From Bradyrhizobium sp. LLZ17 (GTDB lineage Bacteria > Pseudomonadota > Alphaproteobacteria > Rhizobiales > Xanthobacteraceae), in contig NZ_CP165734.1 in the NCBI RefSeq assembly GCF_041200145.1, positions 5,747,001-5,811,000 on the forward strand: DNA of 64,000 nt, written 5' to 3'. The position numbers were made by a program, and so were the translations under genes. This document shows positions 1 to 8,359 of the stretch, one piece after another. The notes under the pieces are model-generated. The model searched no databases. It was not told the DNA's origin and saw nothing but the letters and a program-made list of their open reading frames with translations. Numbering within the stretch: position 1 is the first letter of the stretch; every line of letters begins with the position of its first letter.

Positions 1-25
1 TCGAGCCTCGAAAACGGGACGAACG

Positions 26-2107
26 ATGTCAGAAACCCGCCAAACTACGGACTCCGAGACCAACCCCCTGCTGAAGGCCTGGGTGACGCCGTTTGCGACC
101 CCGCCGTTCCACGAGATCCAGCCGGAGCACTTCCTGCCGGCGTTCGAGCAGGCCTTCGCCGATCATTCCGCGGAGATCGCGGCCATCACCAATGATCCCG
201 CCGCGCCCGACTTCGCCAACACCATCACGGCGCTGGAGCGCTCCGGCAAGCTTCTGAACAAGGTCGCTTCCGTCTTCTACGACCTGGTCTCGGCGCATTC
301 CAACCCGGCCATCCTGGAGATCGACAAGGAGGTCTCCTTGCGGATGGCACGGCATTGGAATCCGATCACGATGAATGCCGTGCTGTTTGGCCGCATCGCT
401 CAGCTGCATGAGAACCGCGCCAATCTCGGCCTCGACCCCGAGCAGCTCCGCCTTCTGGAGCGCACCTACACCCGCTTCCACCGCTCGGGTGCCGGTCTGT
501 CCGAAGAGGCCAAGAAGCGCATGGCCGAGATCAACGAGCAGCTCGCCCAGCTCGGCACCGGCTTCAGCCATCATCTGCTCGGCGACGAGCAGGACTGGTT
601 CATGGAGCTCGGCGATGCCGATCGTCAGGGCCTGCCGGAAAGTTTCGTCGCGGCTGCCAAGGCCGCGGCTGAAGAGCACGGCCTGCCCGGCAAGGCTATC
701 GTCACCCTGTCGCGCTCCTCGGTCGAGCCGTTCCTGAAGAGCTCGGCCCGGCGCGACCTGCGCGAGAAGGTCTACAAGGCTTTCACGGCGCGCGGCGACA
801 ACGGCAATTCCAACGACAACAACGGAACCATCGTCGAGATCCTGAAGCTGCGCGAGGAGAGCGCCACGCTGCTGGGTTACCCGACTTTTGCCGCCTACCG
901 GCTCGAGGATTCCATGGCCAAGACGCCGGAGGCGGTGCGGGGCCTGCTCGAGCGGGTCTGGAAGCCGGCCCGCGCCCGGGCGCTGGCCGATCGTGACGAG
1001 ATGCAGGCGCTGATCACGACCGAGGGCGGCAATTTCAAGCTCGCGCCCTGGGACTGGCGCTTCTACGCCGAAAAGCTCCGCCTGCAGCGCGCCAATTTCG
1101 ACGACGCCGCGATCAAGCCGTATCTCACGCTCGACCACATGATCGCCGCCGCCTTCGACTGCGCCACGCGCCTGTTCGGCATCACCTTCGAGGAGCGCAA
1201 GGACGTTCCGGTCTGGCATCCTGACGTCCGGGTCTGGGAGGTGAGGGGCCCGGACGGCAAGCACAAGGCGCTGTTCTACGGCGATTACTATGCCCGGTCC
1301 TCGAAGCGCTCAGGCGCCTGGATGACCTCGTTGCGCGACCAGCAAAAGCTCGACGGCGAGATCGCGCCCTTGATCATCAATGTCTGCAACTTCGCCAAGG
1401 GCGCCGGCGGCGAGCCCTCGCTGCTGTCGCCAGACGACGCCCGCACCCTGTTCCACGAGTTCGGCCACGGGCTGCACGGCATGCTCTCCAATGTGATCTA
1501 TCCGTCGCTGTCGGGCACCTCCGTGTTCACCGATTTCGTCGAGCTGCCCTCCCAGCTCTACGAGCATTGGCAGGAACGCCCCGAGGTGCTCCAGCAGTTC
1601 GCAAAGCATTACCAGACCGGCGAACCCTTGCCGGACGACTTGCTGCAACGGTTCCTCGCCGCGCGCAAATTCAACCAGGGCTTCGCCACCGTCGAGTTCG
1701 TCTCCTCGGCGCTGATCGACCTCGAATTCCACACCCAGCCGGCCGCGGCAGCCGCGGACGTGCGCGCCTTCGAGAGACGCGAGCTGGAGAAGATCGGTAT
1801 GCCCGAGGAGATCTCGCTGCGCCACCGGCCCACGCAGTTCGGCCACATCTTCTCCGGCGACCATTATGCCGCGGGCTATTACAGCTACATGTGGTCGGAG
1901 GTGATGGACGCCGACGCCTTCGGCGCGTTCGAGGAGGCCGGCAACATCTTCGATCCGGCGGTCGCGAAACGCCTGCACGACGACATCTATTCGAGCGGCG
2001 GATCGGTCGATCCGGAAGCCGCCTACGAGGCCTTCCGCGGCCGTCCGCCGGAGCCGGACGCGCTGCTGCGCCGTCGCGGCCTGCTCGACGCTCCCAAGGC
2101 GGCCTGA
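26..2107 (+). CDS. M3 family oligopeptidase (peptidyl-dipeptidase Dcp / oligopeptidase A type)
   Basis: A 693-residue zinc metallopeptidase of the thimet oligopeptidase family (M3), which degrades short peptides in the cytoplasm. The HExxH zinc motif reads HEFGHGLHG from about residue 477, and the third zinc ligand is the Glu in FVELPSQLYEHW, about residue 506. The long helical N-terminal half and the length fit the Dcp/PrlC group. There is no signal peptide, so a cytosolic location is inferred. The ATG at 26 is close to the window edge but the protein begins normally, so the gene looks complete. The next gene starts 6 bases after the stop, suggesting co-transcription, although the functions are unrelated. 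Dcp and OpdA cannot be told apart by eye. Confidence 0.93.
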   Translation: MSETRQTTDSETNPLLKAWVTPFATPPFHEIQPEHFLPAFEQAFADHSAEIAAITNDPAAPDFANTITALERSGKLLNKVASVFYDLVSAHSNPAILEIDKEVSLRMARHWNPITMNAVLFGRIAQLHENRANLGLDPEQLRLLERTYTRFHRSGAGLSEEAKKRMAEINEQLAQLGTGFSHHLLGDEQDWFMELGDADRQGLPESFVAAAKAAAEEHGLPGKAIVTLSRSSVEPFLKSSARRDLREKVYKAFTARGDNGNSNDNNGTIVEILKLREESATLLGYPTFAAYRLEDSMAKTPEAVRGLLERVWKPARARALADRDEMQALITTEGGNFKLAPWDWRFYAEKLRLQRANFDDAAIKPYLTLDHMIAAAFDCATRLFGITFEERKDVPVWHPDVRVWEVRGPDGKHKALFYGDYYARSSKRSGAWMTSLRDQQKLDGEIAPLIINVCNFAKGAGGEPSLLSPDDARTLFHEFGHGLHGMLSNVIYPSLSGTSVFTDFVELPSQLYEHWQERPEVLQQFAKHYQTGEPLPDDLLQRFLAARKFNQGFATVEFVSSALIDLEFHTQPAAAAADVRAFERRELEKIGMPEEISLRHRPTQFGHIFSGDHYAAGYYSYMWSEVMDADAFGAFEEAGNIFDPAVAKRLHDDIYSSGGSVDPEAAYEAFRGRPPEPDALLRRRGLLDAPKAA

Positions 2108-2112
2108 CGGGC

Positions 2113-2745
2113 ATGCGCGCTCTGCTGGGATGGCTTCTTGCCACTGCCCTGATGTTCGCATCAGGCGCGGCGAGCGCGCATCCGCATGTCTGGATCACCG
2201 CGACCAGCGAATTGCTGTACGCCGAGGATGGCTCGATCACCGGCGTGCGCCACGCCTGGACCTTTGACGACATGTTCTCGGCCTATGCAGTGCAGGGGCT
2301 CGAGAGCAAGACCAAGGGCGCCTACACGCGCGAGGAGCTCGGGCCGCTGGCGCAGACCAACGTCGAGTCGCTGAAGGAATACGCCTACTTCACCTTTGCG
2401 CGCGCCGACGGCAAGAAGGAGCGCTTCAACGAGCCGGTCGACTATTTCCTCGACTACAAGGATACGGTGCTGACCCTGCACTTCACTTTGCCGCTGAAGA
2501 CGCCGGTCAAGCCGAAGCAGCTGATGCTGGAAGTGTTCGACCGCTCCTTCTTCATCGACTTCCAGATGGCCAAGGACAATCCGGTCAAGCTGGTCGGCGC
2601 GCCCGCGGGCTGCCAGATGAAGCTGGAGCGTCCGAGCGACGGCACCGCGACCGCGCAGAAGCTCAACGAGCAGACCTTCATGGACGGCCCGAATGCCAAT
2701 TTCGGCATGATGTTCGCCAACAAGATCACGGTGGATTGCCCTTGA
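2113..2745 (+). CDS. DUF1007 family secreted protein, partner of NicO exporter
   Basis: A 210-residue protein with a clear signal peptide (ends near ASAHP, residue 23). After cleavage it begins with HPHVWI, the His-rich start typical of the DUF1007 family, annotated elsewhere as a periplasmic component of an uncharacterised transporter. The ATG at 2113 was chosen because the signal peptide starts there; the frame stays open further upstream inside the peptidase gene, but that part is shadow sequence. Its stop overlaps the start of the NicO gene by 10 bases, so the pair is translationally coupled. Inference: it binds or hands over Ni, Co or a related metal for export. Its exact role is unknown in the family. 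Confidence 0.88.
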   Translation: MRALLGWLLATALMFASGAASAHPHVWITATSELLYAEDGSITGVRHAWTFDDMFSAYAVQGLESKTKGAYTREELGPLAQTNVESLKEYAYFTFARADGKKERFNEPVDYFLDYKDTVLTLHFTLPLKTPVKPKQLMLEVFDRSFFIDFQMAKDNPVKLVGAPAGCQMKLERPSDGTATAQKLNEQTFMDGPNANFGMMFANKITVDCP

Positions 2746-3851
2746 GACCGCAACTCTCTCCGTTTGCACGCGGCCTGCTCGCCTGCGCCGCAGCTGTCGT
2801 CGTGGTCGGCCTGGCTGATGCGGCGCTTCACGACCTGCTCGCGCAAAATCCGTTTGGCGCGCCGCGGCCGACGCAGGCGGCTCAGCCAGAGGCCAGCGGC
2901 ATCGTTGGCTGGCTATTGGCAAAGCAGTCGGAATTCTATCGCCAGATGTCGGCGACCATCCGCGCCGCCAAATCCGACGGCTCGGCGGTGTGGACGCTGC
3001 TCTTCATCTCGTTTGCGTACGGCATCTTCCATGCCGCCGGTCCCGGCCACGGCAAGGCGGTGATCGCCTCCTATCTCGTCGCCAATCGCGAGACCGCGCG
3101 GCGCGGCATCGCGCTGTCGTTTGCCTCGGCCCTGATGCAGTCGCTGGTGGCGATCCTGATCGTCGGCATCTCGGCCTGGGTGCTGAACGCGACCGCGAAA
3201 ACCATGTGCAAGGCGGAAGGCGCGATCGAGATCGCAAGCTACGGCCTGATCGCGCTGTTCGGCCTGCGGCTGGTCTGGGTCAAGGGCGGCACCTTCATCC
3301 GCGCGCTCCAGGCGTCTCAGCCGGTGCCGGCGATCGCGGGCGTGCCGCATGAGCATGATCACGGTCATCACCATCATCATGATGCGCATGACGATCACGG
3401 CCATGGTCACGCCCACACCCATCATGCCAACGCCCATCACGGGCACGCCCACGTCCACGACGAGCATTGCGGCCATTCCCATGGCCCCGCGCCGAGCGAG
3501 CTTGCCGGGCCCGGCGGCTGGCGTCGTGGCTTCGGTGCGATCCTCACGGTCGGCATCCGCCCCTGCTCGGGCGCGATCCTGGTGCTGGTGTTCGCGCTCG
3601 CCCAGGGCCTGTTCTGGGCCGGCATCGCCGCCACCCTGCTGATGGGGTTGGGCACGGCGATCACGGTCGCGGCCATCGCGGTCGTCGCCGTTTCCGCCAA
3701 GACCATCGCCGGCCGCCTCAGCGCGGGCCGCGACGGCGGCGGCGCGCTGTTCATGCGTGGCGTCGAATTCGCAGCCGCCGGGCTCGTGCTGCTGTTCGGT
3801 GCGGGGCTGCTGTTCGGCTACATCGCGGCCGAGCGGACGACGTGTTTTTGA
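2736..3851 (+). CDS. NicO family nickel/cobalt efflux transporter with His-rich loop
   Basis: A 371-residue inner-membrane transporter of the NiCoT/RcnA-like NicO family, exporting Ni or Co. It has about six membrane helices, the signature HAAGPGHGKA in the first half (about residues 98-107), and the second conserved segment GIRPCSGAI after the loop. Between them lies a loop of about 50 residues (about 205-255) made mostly of His, Asp and Gly, a likely metal sensor or metal trap. The best start is a TTG at 2736 that overlaps the DUF1007 stop by 10 bases. No regulator of the RcnR or NikR type is visible nearby, so control is unknown. Metal specificity cannot be read from sequence. Confidence 0.9.
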   Translation: MPLRPQLSPFARGLLACAAAVVVVGLADAALHDLLAQNPFGAPRPTQAAQPEASGIVGWLLAKQSEFYRQMSATIRAAKSDGSAVWTLLFISFAYGIFHAAGPGHGKAVIASYLVANRETARRGIALSFASALMQSLVAILIVGISAWVLNATAKTMCKAEGAIEIASYGLIALFGLRLVWVKGGTFIRALQASQPVPAIAGVPHEHDHGHHHHHDAHDDHGHGHAHTHHANAHHGHAHVHDEHCGHSHGPAPSELAGPGGWRRGFGAILTVGIRPCSGAILVLVFALAQGLFWAGIAATLLMGLGTAITVAAIAVVAVSAKTIAGRLSAGRDGGGALFMRGVEFAAAGLVLLFGAGLLFGYIAAERTTCF

Positions 3852-3857
3852 GCTCTT

Positions 3858-4007
3858 CCCCTCTCCCCTTGTGGGAGAGGGTGGCTCGCCGCGTAGCGGC
3901 GAGACGGGTGAGGGGTTGTCTCCGCGGGCGATTCTCTTGCAGCTGTGCTCGCGGATCGAACCCCTCATCCGGCGCTTCGCGCCACCTTCTCCCACAAGGG
4001 GAGAAGG
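3858..4007. repeat. Intergenic palindromic repeat, family A (intact copy)
   Basis: A roughly 150-bp element whose ends are inverted copies of CTCCCCTTGTGGGAGAGG and its complement. It has inner arms around TGAGGGG/CCCCTCA and a short local hairpin (CTCGCCGCGTAGCGGCGAG). A second copy lies at about 52229-53553, split by an insertion sequence, and a diverged one at 29541-29652. It probably also acts as a transcription barrier between the convergent NicO and MAPEG genes. Confidence 0.8.
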
Positions 4008-4016
4008 AAAAAAGAG

Positions 4017-4415
4017 TCACACCGGCAAGAACCGCTTCAACATCGGCATGAAGAAGATCCCGAGATTGATCGCAAAGCCGATGCTCCACAGGATCGAGCG
4101 CAGCGTCGGGCGGTTGCCGAGATAGGTCAGCACGTAGGCGACCCGCACGATCAGGAACAGCACGGCGAGCTCGTCGATCAGCCGCTGCGGCGAGTCGCGG
4201 AATTCGGCAAGCAGCACCGCGAAGGTGAAGAACGGGAAGGTCTCGATGCCGTTCTGGTGCGCGCCGAGCGCGCGCTGCGCGATCGCGTCCTCGTAGAAGG
4301 CGGGATCGCGCGGCCGCGAATTGTCGAAGCCGCGAAACCTGATCCATTTGATCGAGACGATCGTCAAGAGATAGAGCAGCAGCGCCCCAAATACGCACCA
4401 TTCCGCCAGCGTCAT
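4017..4415 (-). CDS. MAPEG family membrane protein
   Basis: A 132-residue protein with four predicted membrane helices and the MAPEG pattern: ERxxxAHQN-like segment AQRALGAHQNGIETFPFF near residues 47-64 and a later RxxYxxxY-like segment (IVRVAYVLTYLGN). MAPEG proteins include membrane glutathione transferases and eicosanoid enzymes; the bacterial members mostly have no known substrate. It is convergent with the NicO gene, with the family A repeat between them, and divergent from hemH about 80 bases away. The ATG at 4415 is preceded by a purine-rich stretch (GGAGGGGGAGG on its strand), which supports the start. Confidence 0.85.
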   Translation of the reverse strand: MTLAEWCVFGALLLYLLTIVSIKWIRFRGFDNSRPRDPAFYEDAIAQRALGAHQNGIETFPFFTFAVLLAEFRDSPQRLIDELAVLFLIVRVAYVLTYLGNRPTLRSILWSIGFAINLGIFFMPMLKRFLPV

Positions 4416-4495
4416 GGTTCCTCCCCCTCCACGCCGACCCTAGCGAAACCGGCCCAATCTTGACAAGTTCCGAGCAACGCGCGACGCAACAGAGC

Positions 4496-5533
4496 ATGAC
4501 GACAATAGTCCCCCTCGAGACTGCGAAGCCGGCGGTGCAAGCCGCCTTGCCGCGCGTCGGCGTGCTCCTGGTCAATCTCGGCACGCCCGATACCGCCGAT
4601 GCGCCCGGCGTGCGGGTCTACCTCAAGGAATTCCTATCCGATCCCCGCGTCATCGAGGACCAGGGCCTGATCTGGCAGCTGGTGCTGAACGGCATCATCC
4701 TGCGCAGCCGTCCCCGGACCAAGGCGCTCGATTACCGGAAGATATGGAACACCGAGAAGAACGAGTCGCCGCTCAAGACGATTACGCGGTCGCAGCGTGA
4801 CAAGCTCGCTGCTGCGCTGTCGGATCGCTCCCATGTCGTGGTGGATTGGGCCATGCGCTACGGCAATCCGTCGATCAAGGCCGGCATCGACGCGCTGATC
4901 GCGAAGGGATGCGAACGCATTCTGGCCGTGCCGCTCTATCCGCAATATTCCGCACCGACCTCGGCGACCGTCTGCGACGAAGTGTACCGTGTGCTCGCGC
5001 GCCTGCGGGCGCAGCCGACGTTGCGGGTGACGCCGCCTTACTACGAGGACGAGGCGTATATCGAGGCGCTCGCGACCTCGGTCGAGGCGCATCTGGCGTC
5101 GCTGCCGTTCAAGCCGGAGCTGATCGTCGCCTCCTTTCACGGCATGCCGAAATCCTATGTCGAGCAGGGCGATCCCTATCTGGGTCACTGCGTCGCCACC
5201 ACCGAGGCGCTGCGCCGCCGGCTCGGGATGGACGAGACGCAACTGCTGCTGACCTTCCAGTCGCGCTTTGGCAATGCCGAATGGCTGCAGCCCTACACCG
5301 ACAAGACGATGGAGCGCCTCGCGAAAGAGGGCGTGCGTCGCATCGCGGTGGTGACGCCGGGATTTTCCGCCGACTGCCTGGAGACGCTGGAGGAGATCGC
5401 GCAGGAGAATGCCGAGATTTTCAAGCATAACGGCGGCCAGCAGTTTTCCGCGATCCCCTGCCTCAACGACAGCGGGCCCGGCATGGACGTGATCCGTACG
5501 CTGGTTTTGCGCGAGCTTCAGGGCTGGGTTTAG
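4496..5533 (+). CDS. hemH: Ferrochelatase
   Basis: A 345-residue enzyme that inserts ferrous iron into protoporphyrin IX, the last step of protohaem synthesis, at the membrane or in the cytosol. The N-terminal VGVLLVNLGTPDT and the active-site block ASFHGMPKSYVEQGDPY (conserved His about residue 217) are typical; the later FSADCLETLEEI segment carries the conserved Glu. An in-frame TTG at 4460 would add 12 residues, but the ATG at 4496 gives the normal N-terminus. An ABC-type binding protein starts 10 bases after the stop, so the two may share a transcript. No iron-box was identified upstream. Confidence 0.95.
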   Translation: MTTIVPLETAKPAVQAALPRVGVLLVNLGTPDTADAPGVRVYLKEFLSDPRVIEDQGLIWQLVLNGIILRSRPRTKALDYRKIWNTEKNESPLKTITRSQRDKLAAALSDRSHVVVDWAMRYGNPSIKAGIDALIAKGCERILAVPLYPQYSAPTSATVCDEVYRVLARLRAQPTLRVTPPYYEDEAYIEALATSVEAHLASLPFKPELIVASFHGMPKSYVEQGDPYLGHCVATTEALRRRLGMDETQLLLTFQSRFGNAEWLQPYTDKTMERLAKEGVRRIAVVTPGFSADCLETLEEIAQENAEIFKHNGGQQFSAIPCLNDSGPGMDVIRTLVLRELQGWV

Positions 5534-5543
5534 GGAGGGCTCC

Positions 5544-6521
5544 GTGAACCGCCGCGACTGTCTGGCGCTTCTTGGGACCATTGCGGCGTGGCCGGTCTCA
5601 GTGCTGGCGCAGCAGCCGACCGCGCAACGTCGGCTCGGTGTGCTCTCGGTCACCGCCGCCGATGACGTGATCGGGCAGACGCGCAGCGCCATCCTGGTCG
5701 AGGCGCTCGCGGCCGACGGCTGGAAGGAGAACGGCAACCTCACGATCGATTGGCGCAGCGGCGCCGGCGACCGGGCGCGGATTTCAGGGCTTGCCGATGA
5801 GCTGATCGCGCTCAAGCCCGACATCCTGCTCGCGGTCGGTACGCCCTCGGTCGAAGAGCTGCGCCGGCGTACCGCGACGACCCCGATCGTGTTCGCCGTG
5901 GTCACCGATCCCGTCAGCCAGGGCTTTGTCGAAACCCTCGCTCATCCCGGCGGCAACATCACCGGCTTCACCGACTACGACGGTCCGCTCGCCGGCAAAT
6001 GGCTGGAGATGCTGACGCAGATCTCGCCGAAAGTGTCCCGCGTTGTCATCGTCTACAATCCCGCCACCGCACCGTTCGCGCCCCTCATGCTGCGCACGAT
6101 TGAGGACGCCGCGCGGACGCTTCACGTGACGATCGAGCCCGCGCCGGTCCACGATGCCGCAGGTATCGCGGCGCTGGCCTCACGCAAAGACGGCGGCTTC
6201 CTGATCTTGCCGGACTTCTTCACCATGGCCAACCGCGCCAATCTGCTCGCGGCGATCAGCGAGGCGCACGTGCCCGCGGTGTTCTGGAGTCGCAGCTTCG
6301 TCGACGAGGGCGGGCTGATGTCCTACAGCACGGACAGCGCCGAGCAGCTGCGCCGCGCCGCGTCCTATATCGACCGCATCCTCAGGGGCGCGGAAGCCGC
6401 CGACCTCCCGGTCCAGAATCCCACCAAGTTCGAGCTGGCGATCAACCTCAAGACAGCCAGGGAGCTTGGTGTCACGCTGTCCCCAAACCTGCTCGCGACC
6501 GCGAACGAGGTCATTGAATAG
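5544..6521 (+). CDS. ABC transporter substrate-binding protein (PF04392 / TrpX-like), orphan
   Basis: A 325-residue periplasmic binding protein. A signal peptide is visible (RRDCLALLGTIAAWPVSVLAQQ, cleavage near residue 23). The body has the two-lobe fold of PF04392, with RRLGVLSVTAADD at the start of lobe 1 and ELRRRTATTPIVFAVVTDPV in the middle. The GTG at 5544 follows a GGGAGGG ribosome site, so it is preferred. These proteins usually sit beside a permease and an ATPase; here neither is present, and the gene follows hemH by 10 bases. The ligand is unknown: tryptophan-type and other aromatic ligands are known for some members. Confidence 0.85.
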   Translation: MNRRDCLALLGTIAAWPVSVLAQQPTAQRRLGVLSVTAADDVIGQTRSAILVEALAADGWKENGNLTIDWRSGAGDRARISGLADELIALKPDILLAVGTPSVEELRRRTATTPIVFAVVTDPVSQGFVETLAHPGGNITGFTDYDGPLAGKWLEMLTQISPKVSRVVIVYNPATAPFAPLMLRTIEDAARTLHVTIEPAPVHDAAGIAALASRKDGGFLILPDFFTMANRANLLAAISEAHVPAVFWSRSFVDEGGLMSYSTDSAEQLRRAASYIDRILRGAEAADLPVQNPTKFELAINLKTARELGVTLSPNLLATANEVIE

Positions 6522-6670
6522 CAGCGAGTTTATTAACCTTTGCCGCTAGGTCTGCGCCTTCATGCTTTCAAGAGCGCTTCGCAAATACATAATCGTGGCC
6601 GTTTCTTCCCGTGGCGTCTTGTGCAGAATGGCGTGGATGCCGACGTGAAGAGCGGCCGCTGAACCGGTAG

Positions 6671-6717
6671 GGTCGTGATCCCGACCAATGACAGCGCGGG
6701 AAGGGTCTTTTTCCCGC
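6671..6717 (+). promoter_or_regulatory. Two stacked hairpins just upstream of SPFH gene start
   Basis: GGTCG/CGACC at 6671-6686 and GCGGGAA/TTCCCGC at 6696-6717 can form two stems. The second ends only 3 bases before the GGAGGA ribosome site at 6721. It could modulate translation, or it may be a leftover repeat; no T-run follows, so it is not a classical terminator. Function is unproven. Confidence 0.3.
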
Positions 6718-6729
6718 CTTGGAGGAAAT

Positions 6730-7725
6730 ATGAGCGGTTTCGATATTTTCGCGATTGTCCTGGTACTGCTCGTCATCATCACGCTGTTCGCCGGCGTCAA
6801 GACGGTGCCGCAGGGGTTTGACTGGACCATCGAACGCTTCGGCAAATACACCCGCACGCTGGCACCGGGACTGAACCTGATCGTGCCCTATTTCGATCGG
6901 GTCGGGCGCAAGATGAACATGATGGAGCAGGTGATCAATATTCCCGAACAGGAAGTGATCACCAAGGACAACGCCACCGTGACGGTCGACGGCGTCGCCT
7001 TCTTCCAGGTGTTCGACGCCGCCAAGGCGAGCTATGAGGTCGCCAACCTGACCCAGGCGATCATCGTGCTGACCATGACCAATATCCGATCGGTGATGGG
7101 CTCGATGGACCTCGACCAGGTGCTGTCGCATCGCGACGAGATCAACGAGCGCCTGCTGCGCGTGGTCGATGCCGCGGTCTCGCCCTGGGGGCTCAAGGTC
7201 AACCGCATCGAGATCAAGGACATCGTGCCGCCGGCCGATCTGGTCGAGGCGATGGGCCGGCAGATGAAGGCGGAGCGCGTCAAGCGCGCCGACATTCTCC
7301 AGGCCGAAGGCCAGCGCCAGTCTGAAATCCTGCGCGCCGAGGGCGCCAAGCAGGGGCAGATCCTCCAGGCGGAAGGCCGCAAGGAAGCCGCGTTTCGCGA
7401 CGCCGAGGCCCGTGAACGCTCCGCCGAGGCCGAGGCCAAGGCAACCCAGATGGTCAGCGAAGCCATCGCCAAGGGCGACGTGGCTGCGCTGAACTACTTC
7501 ATCGCCGACAAATATATCAAGGCGTTCGGCCAGTTTGCGGATGCGCCGAACCAGAAGATCATCATGCTGCCGATAGAGGCCGTGAGCCTGCTGGGCTCGC
7601 TCGCCGGTATCGGCGAGATCGCCAAGGCGACGTTCGGCGAAAGCGCTGCGTCCGCGACAGCGGCAGCCCGCCGCGGTTCGGTGCCGCCGGTCAGCGGCAC
7701 GCCGCCGACGGTGCCGCCGCGGTAA
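6730..7725 (+). CDS. SPFH/Band 7 domain membrane protein (stomatin/prohibitin-like)
   Basis: A 331-residue protein of the stomatin/QmcA type. One N-terminal membrane helix (about residues 4-22) is followed by a Band 7 domain (PQGFDWTIERFGKYTRTLAPGLN onward), then a long Ala/Glu/Lys-rich coiled coil (about 180-255), and a C-terminal tail. These proteins form large ring assemblies in membrane microdomains and often act with NfeD proteins and proteases. The ATG at 6730 is preceded by a perfect GGAGGA (6721-6726); an in-frame upstream start at 6688 is less likely. The nfeD-like gene follows by 22 bases, the classic pairing, so an operon is likely. Confidence 0.93.
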   Translation: MSGFDIFAIVLVLLVIITLFAGVKTVPQGFDWTIERFGKYTRTLAPGLNLIVPYFDRVGRKMNMMEQVINIPEQEVITKDNATVTVDGVAFFQVFDAAKASYEVANLTQAIIVLTMTNIRSVMGSMDLDQVLSHRDEINERLLRVVDAAVSPWGLKVNRIEIKDIVPPADLVEAMGRQMKAERVKRADILQAEGQRQSEILRAEGAKQGQILQAEGRKEAAFRDAEARERSAEAEAKATQMVSEAIAKGDVAALNYFIADKYIKAFGQFADAPNQKIIMLPIEAVSLLGSLAGIGEIAKATFGESAASATAAARRGSVPPVSGTPPTVPPR

Positions 7726-7747
7726 CGCTCTTCAAAGAGGTCGTGTC

Positions 7748-8191
7748 ATGACCGACATGTTCGTATCGCTCGGCACCTGGAACTGGTTGGTCTTCGGCTT
7801 CGTCCTGATGGCGCTGGAGGTGCTGGCGCCTGGCGTGTTCCTGTTCTGGCTGGGGCTTGCGGCCCTGCTGGTCGGCCTGATCTCGTTCGCCTTTGTCATG
7901 TCCTGGCAGATCCAGCTTGTGATGTTCGCGGTGTTCGCAGCCGCCGCCGTGCCGGTGTGGCGCCGGCTGGCGCGCGGACGGACGGACGCAAGCACGAGCC
8001 CATTCCTCAACAAGCGCACCGAGGCGTTGTTGGGCCGCGAGTTCACGCTGGAGAAACCGATCATCGACGGCAACGGCACCGTGCGCATCGGCGACACCGT
8101 GTGGCGTGTCGCGGGTCCGGATACACCGGCCGGGACGAGGGTGAAGGTGGTGCAGGTGGACGGTGCAGATCTGACGGTCGCGGCGGCGTAG
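7748..8191 (+). CDS. NfeD-like membrane protein
   Basis: A 147-residue short-form NfeD protein. Two or three closely spaced membrane helices fill residues about 12-75, and a C-terminal OB-fold domain follows (about 90-145, with RTEALLGREFTLEKPI and VRIGDTVWRVAG). There is no serine protease domain, so this is the short NfeD1b type. It probably binds the adjacent SPFH protein, as is known for such pairs, and helps organise or stabilise membrane assemblies. Start ATG 7748 has GAGGTCGTGTC upstream, a weak site consistent with translation coupled to the gene before it. Confidence 0.9.
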   Translation: MTDMFVSLGTWNWLVFGFVLMALEVLAPGVFLFWLGLAALLVGLISFAFVMSWQIQLVMFAVFAAAAVPVWRRLARGRTDASTSPFLNKRTEALLGREFTLEKPIIDGNGTVRIGDTVWRVAGPDTPAGTRVKVVQVDGADLTVAAA

Positions 8192-8195
8192 TCCG

Positions 8196-8253
8196 CCGTC
8201 ATTGCGAGCCATCGGGCCGCGCTTTGCGCGGACCCGGTGGCTCGCAATGACGG
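8196..8253. repeat. Palindromic repeat, family B short form
   Basis: A short inverted repeat bounded by CGTCATTGCGAGCC and GGCTCGCAATGACGG with a GCGCGG-type centre. It shares its ends with the longer copies at 12921-13007, 22004-22092 and 57423-57502. It sits directly after the NfeD-like gene and may serve as its transcription end. Confidence 0.75.
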
Positions 8254-8279
8254 TGGAGCGGGCGCGCCACACCCTCACT

Positions 8280-8357
8280 GTCATTCCGGGGCACGCGAAG
8301 CGTGAACCCGGGATCTCGAGATCCCGGGCTCATCGCTTCGCGATGCCCCGGGATGAC
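8280..8357. repeat. Palindromic repeat, family C
   Basis: A near-perfect palindrome starting GTCATTCCGGGGCACGCGAA and ending in its complement, centred on CCCGGGATCTCGAGATCCCGGG. It lies between the convergent NfeD-like and kdsD genes. Such elements are common in Bradyrhizobium intergenic DNA and carry no coding signal. Confidence 0.75.
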
Positions 8358-8359
8358 GA

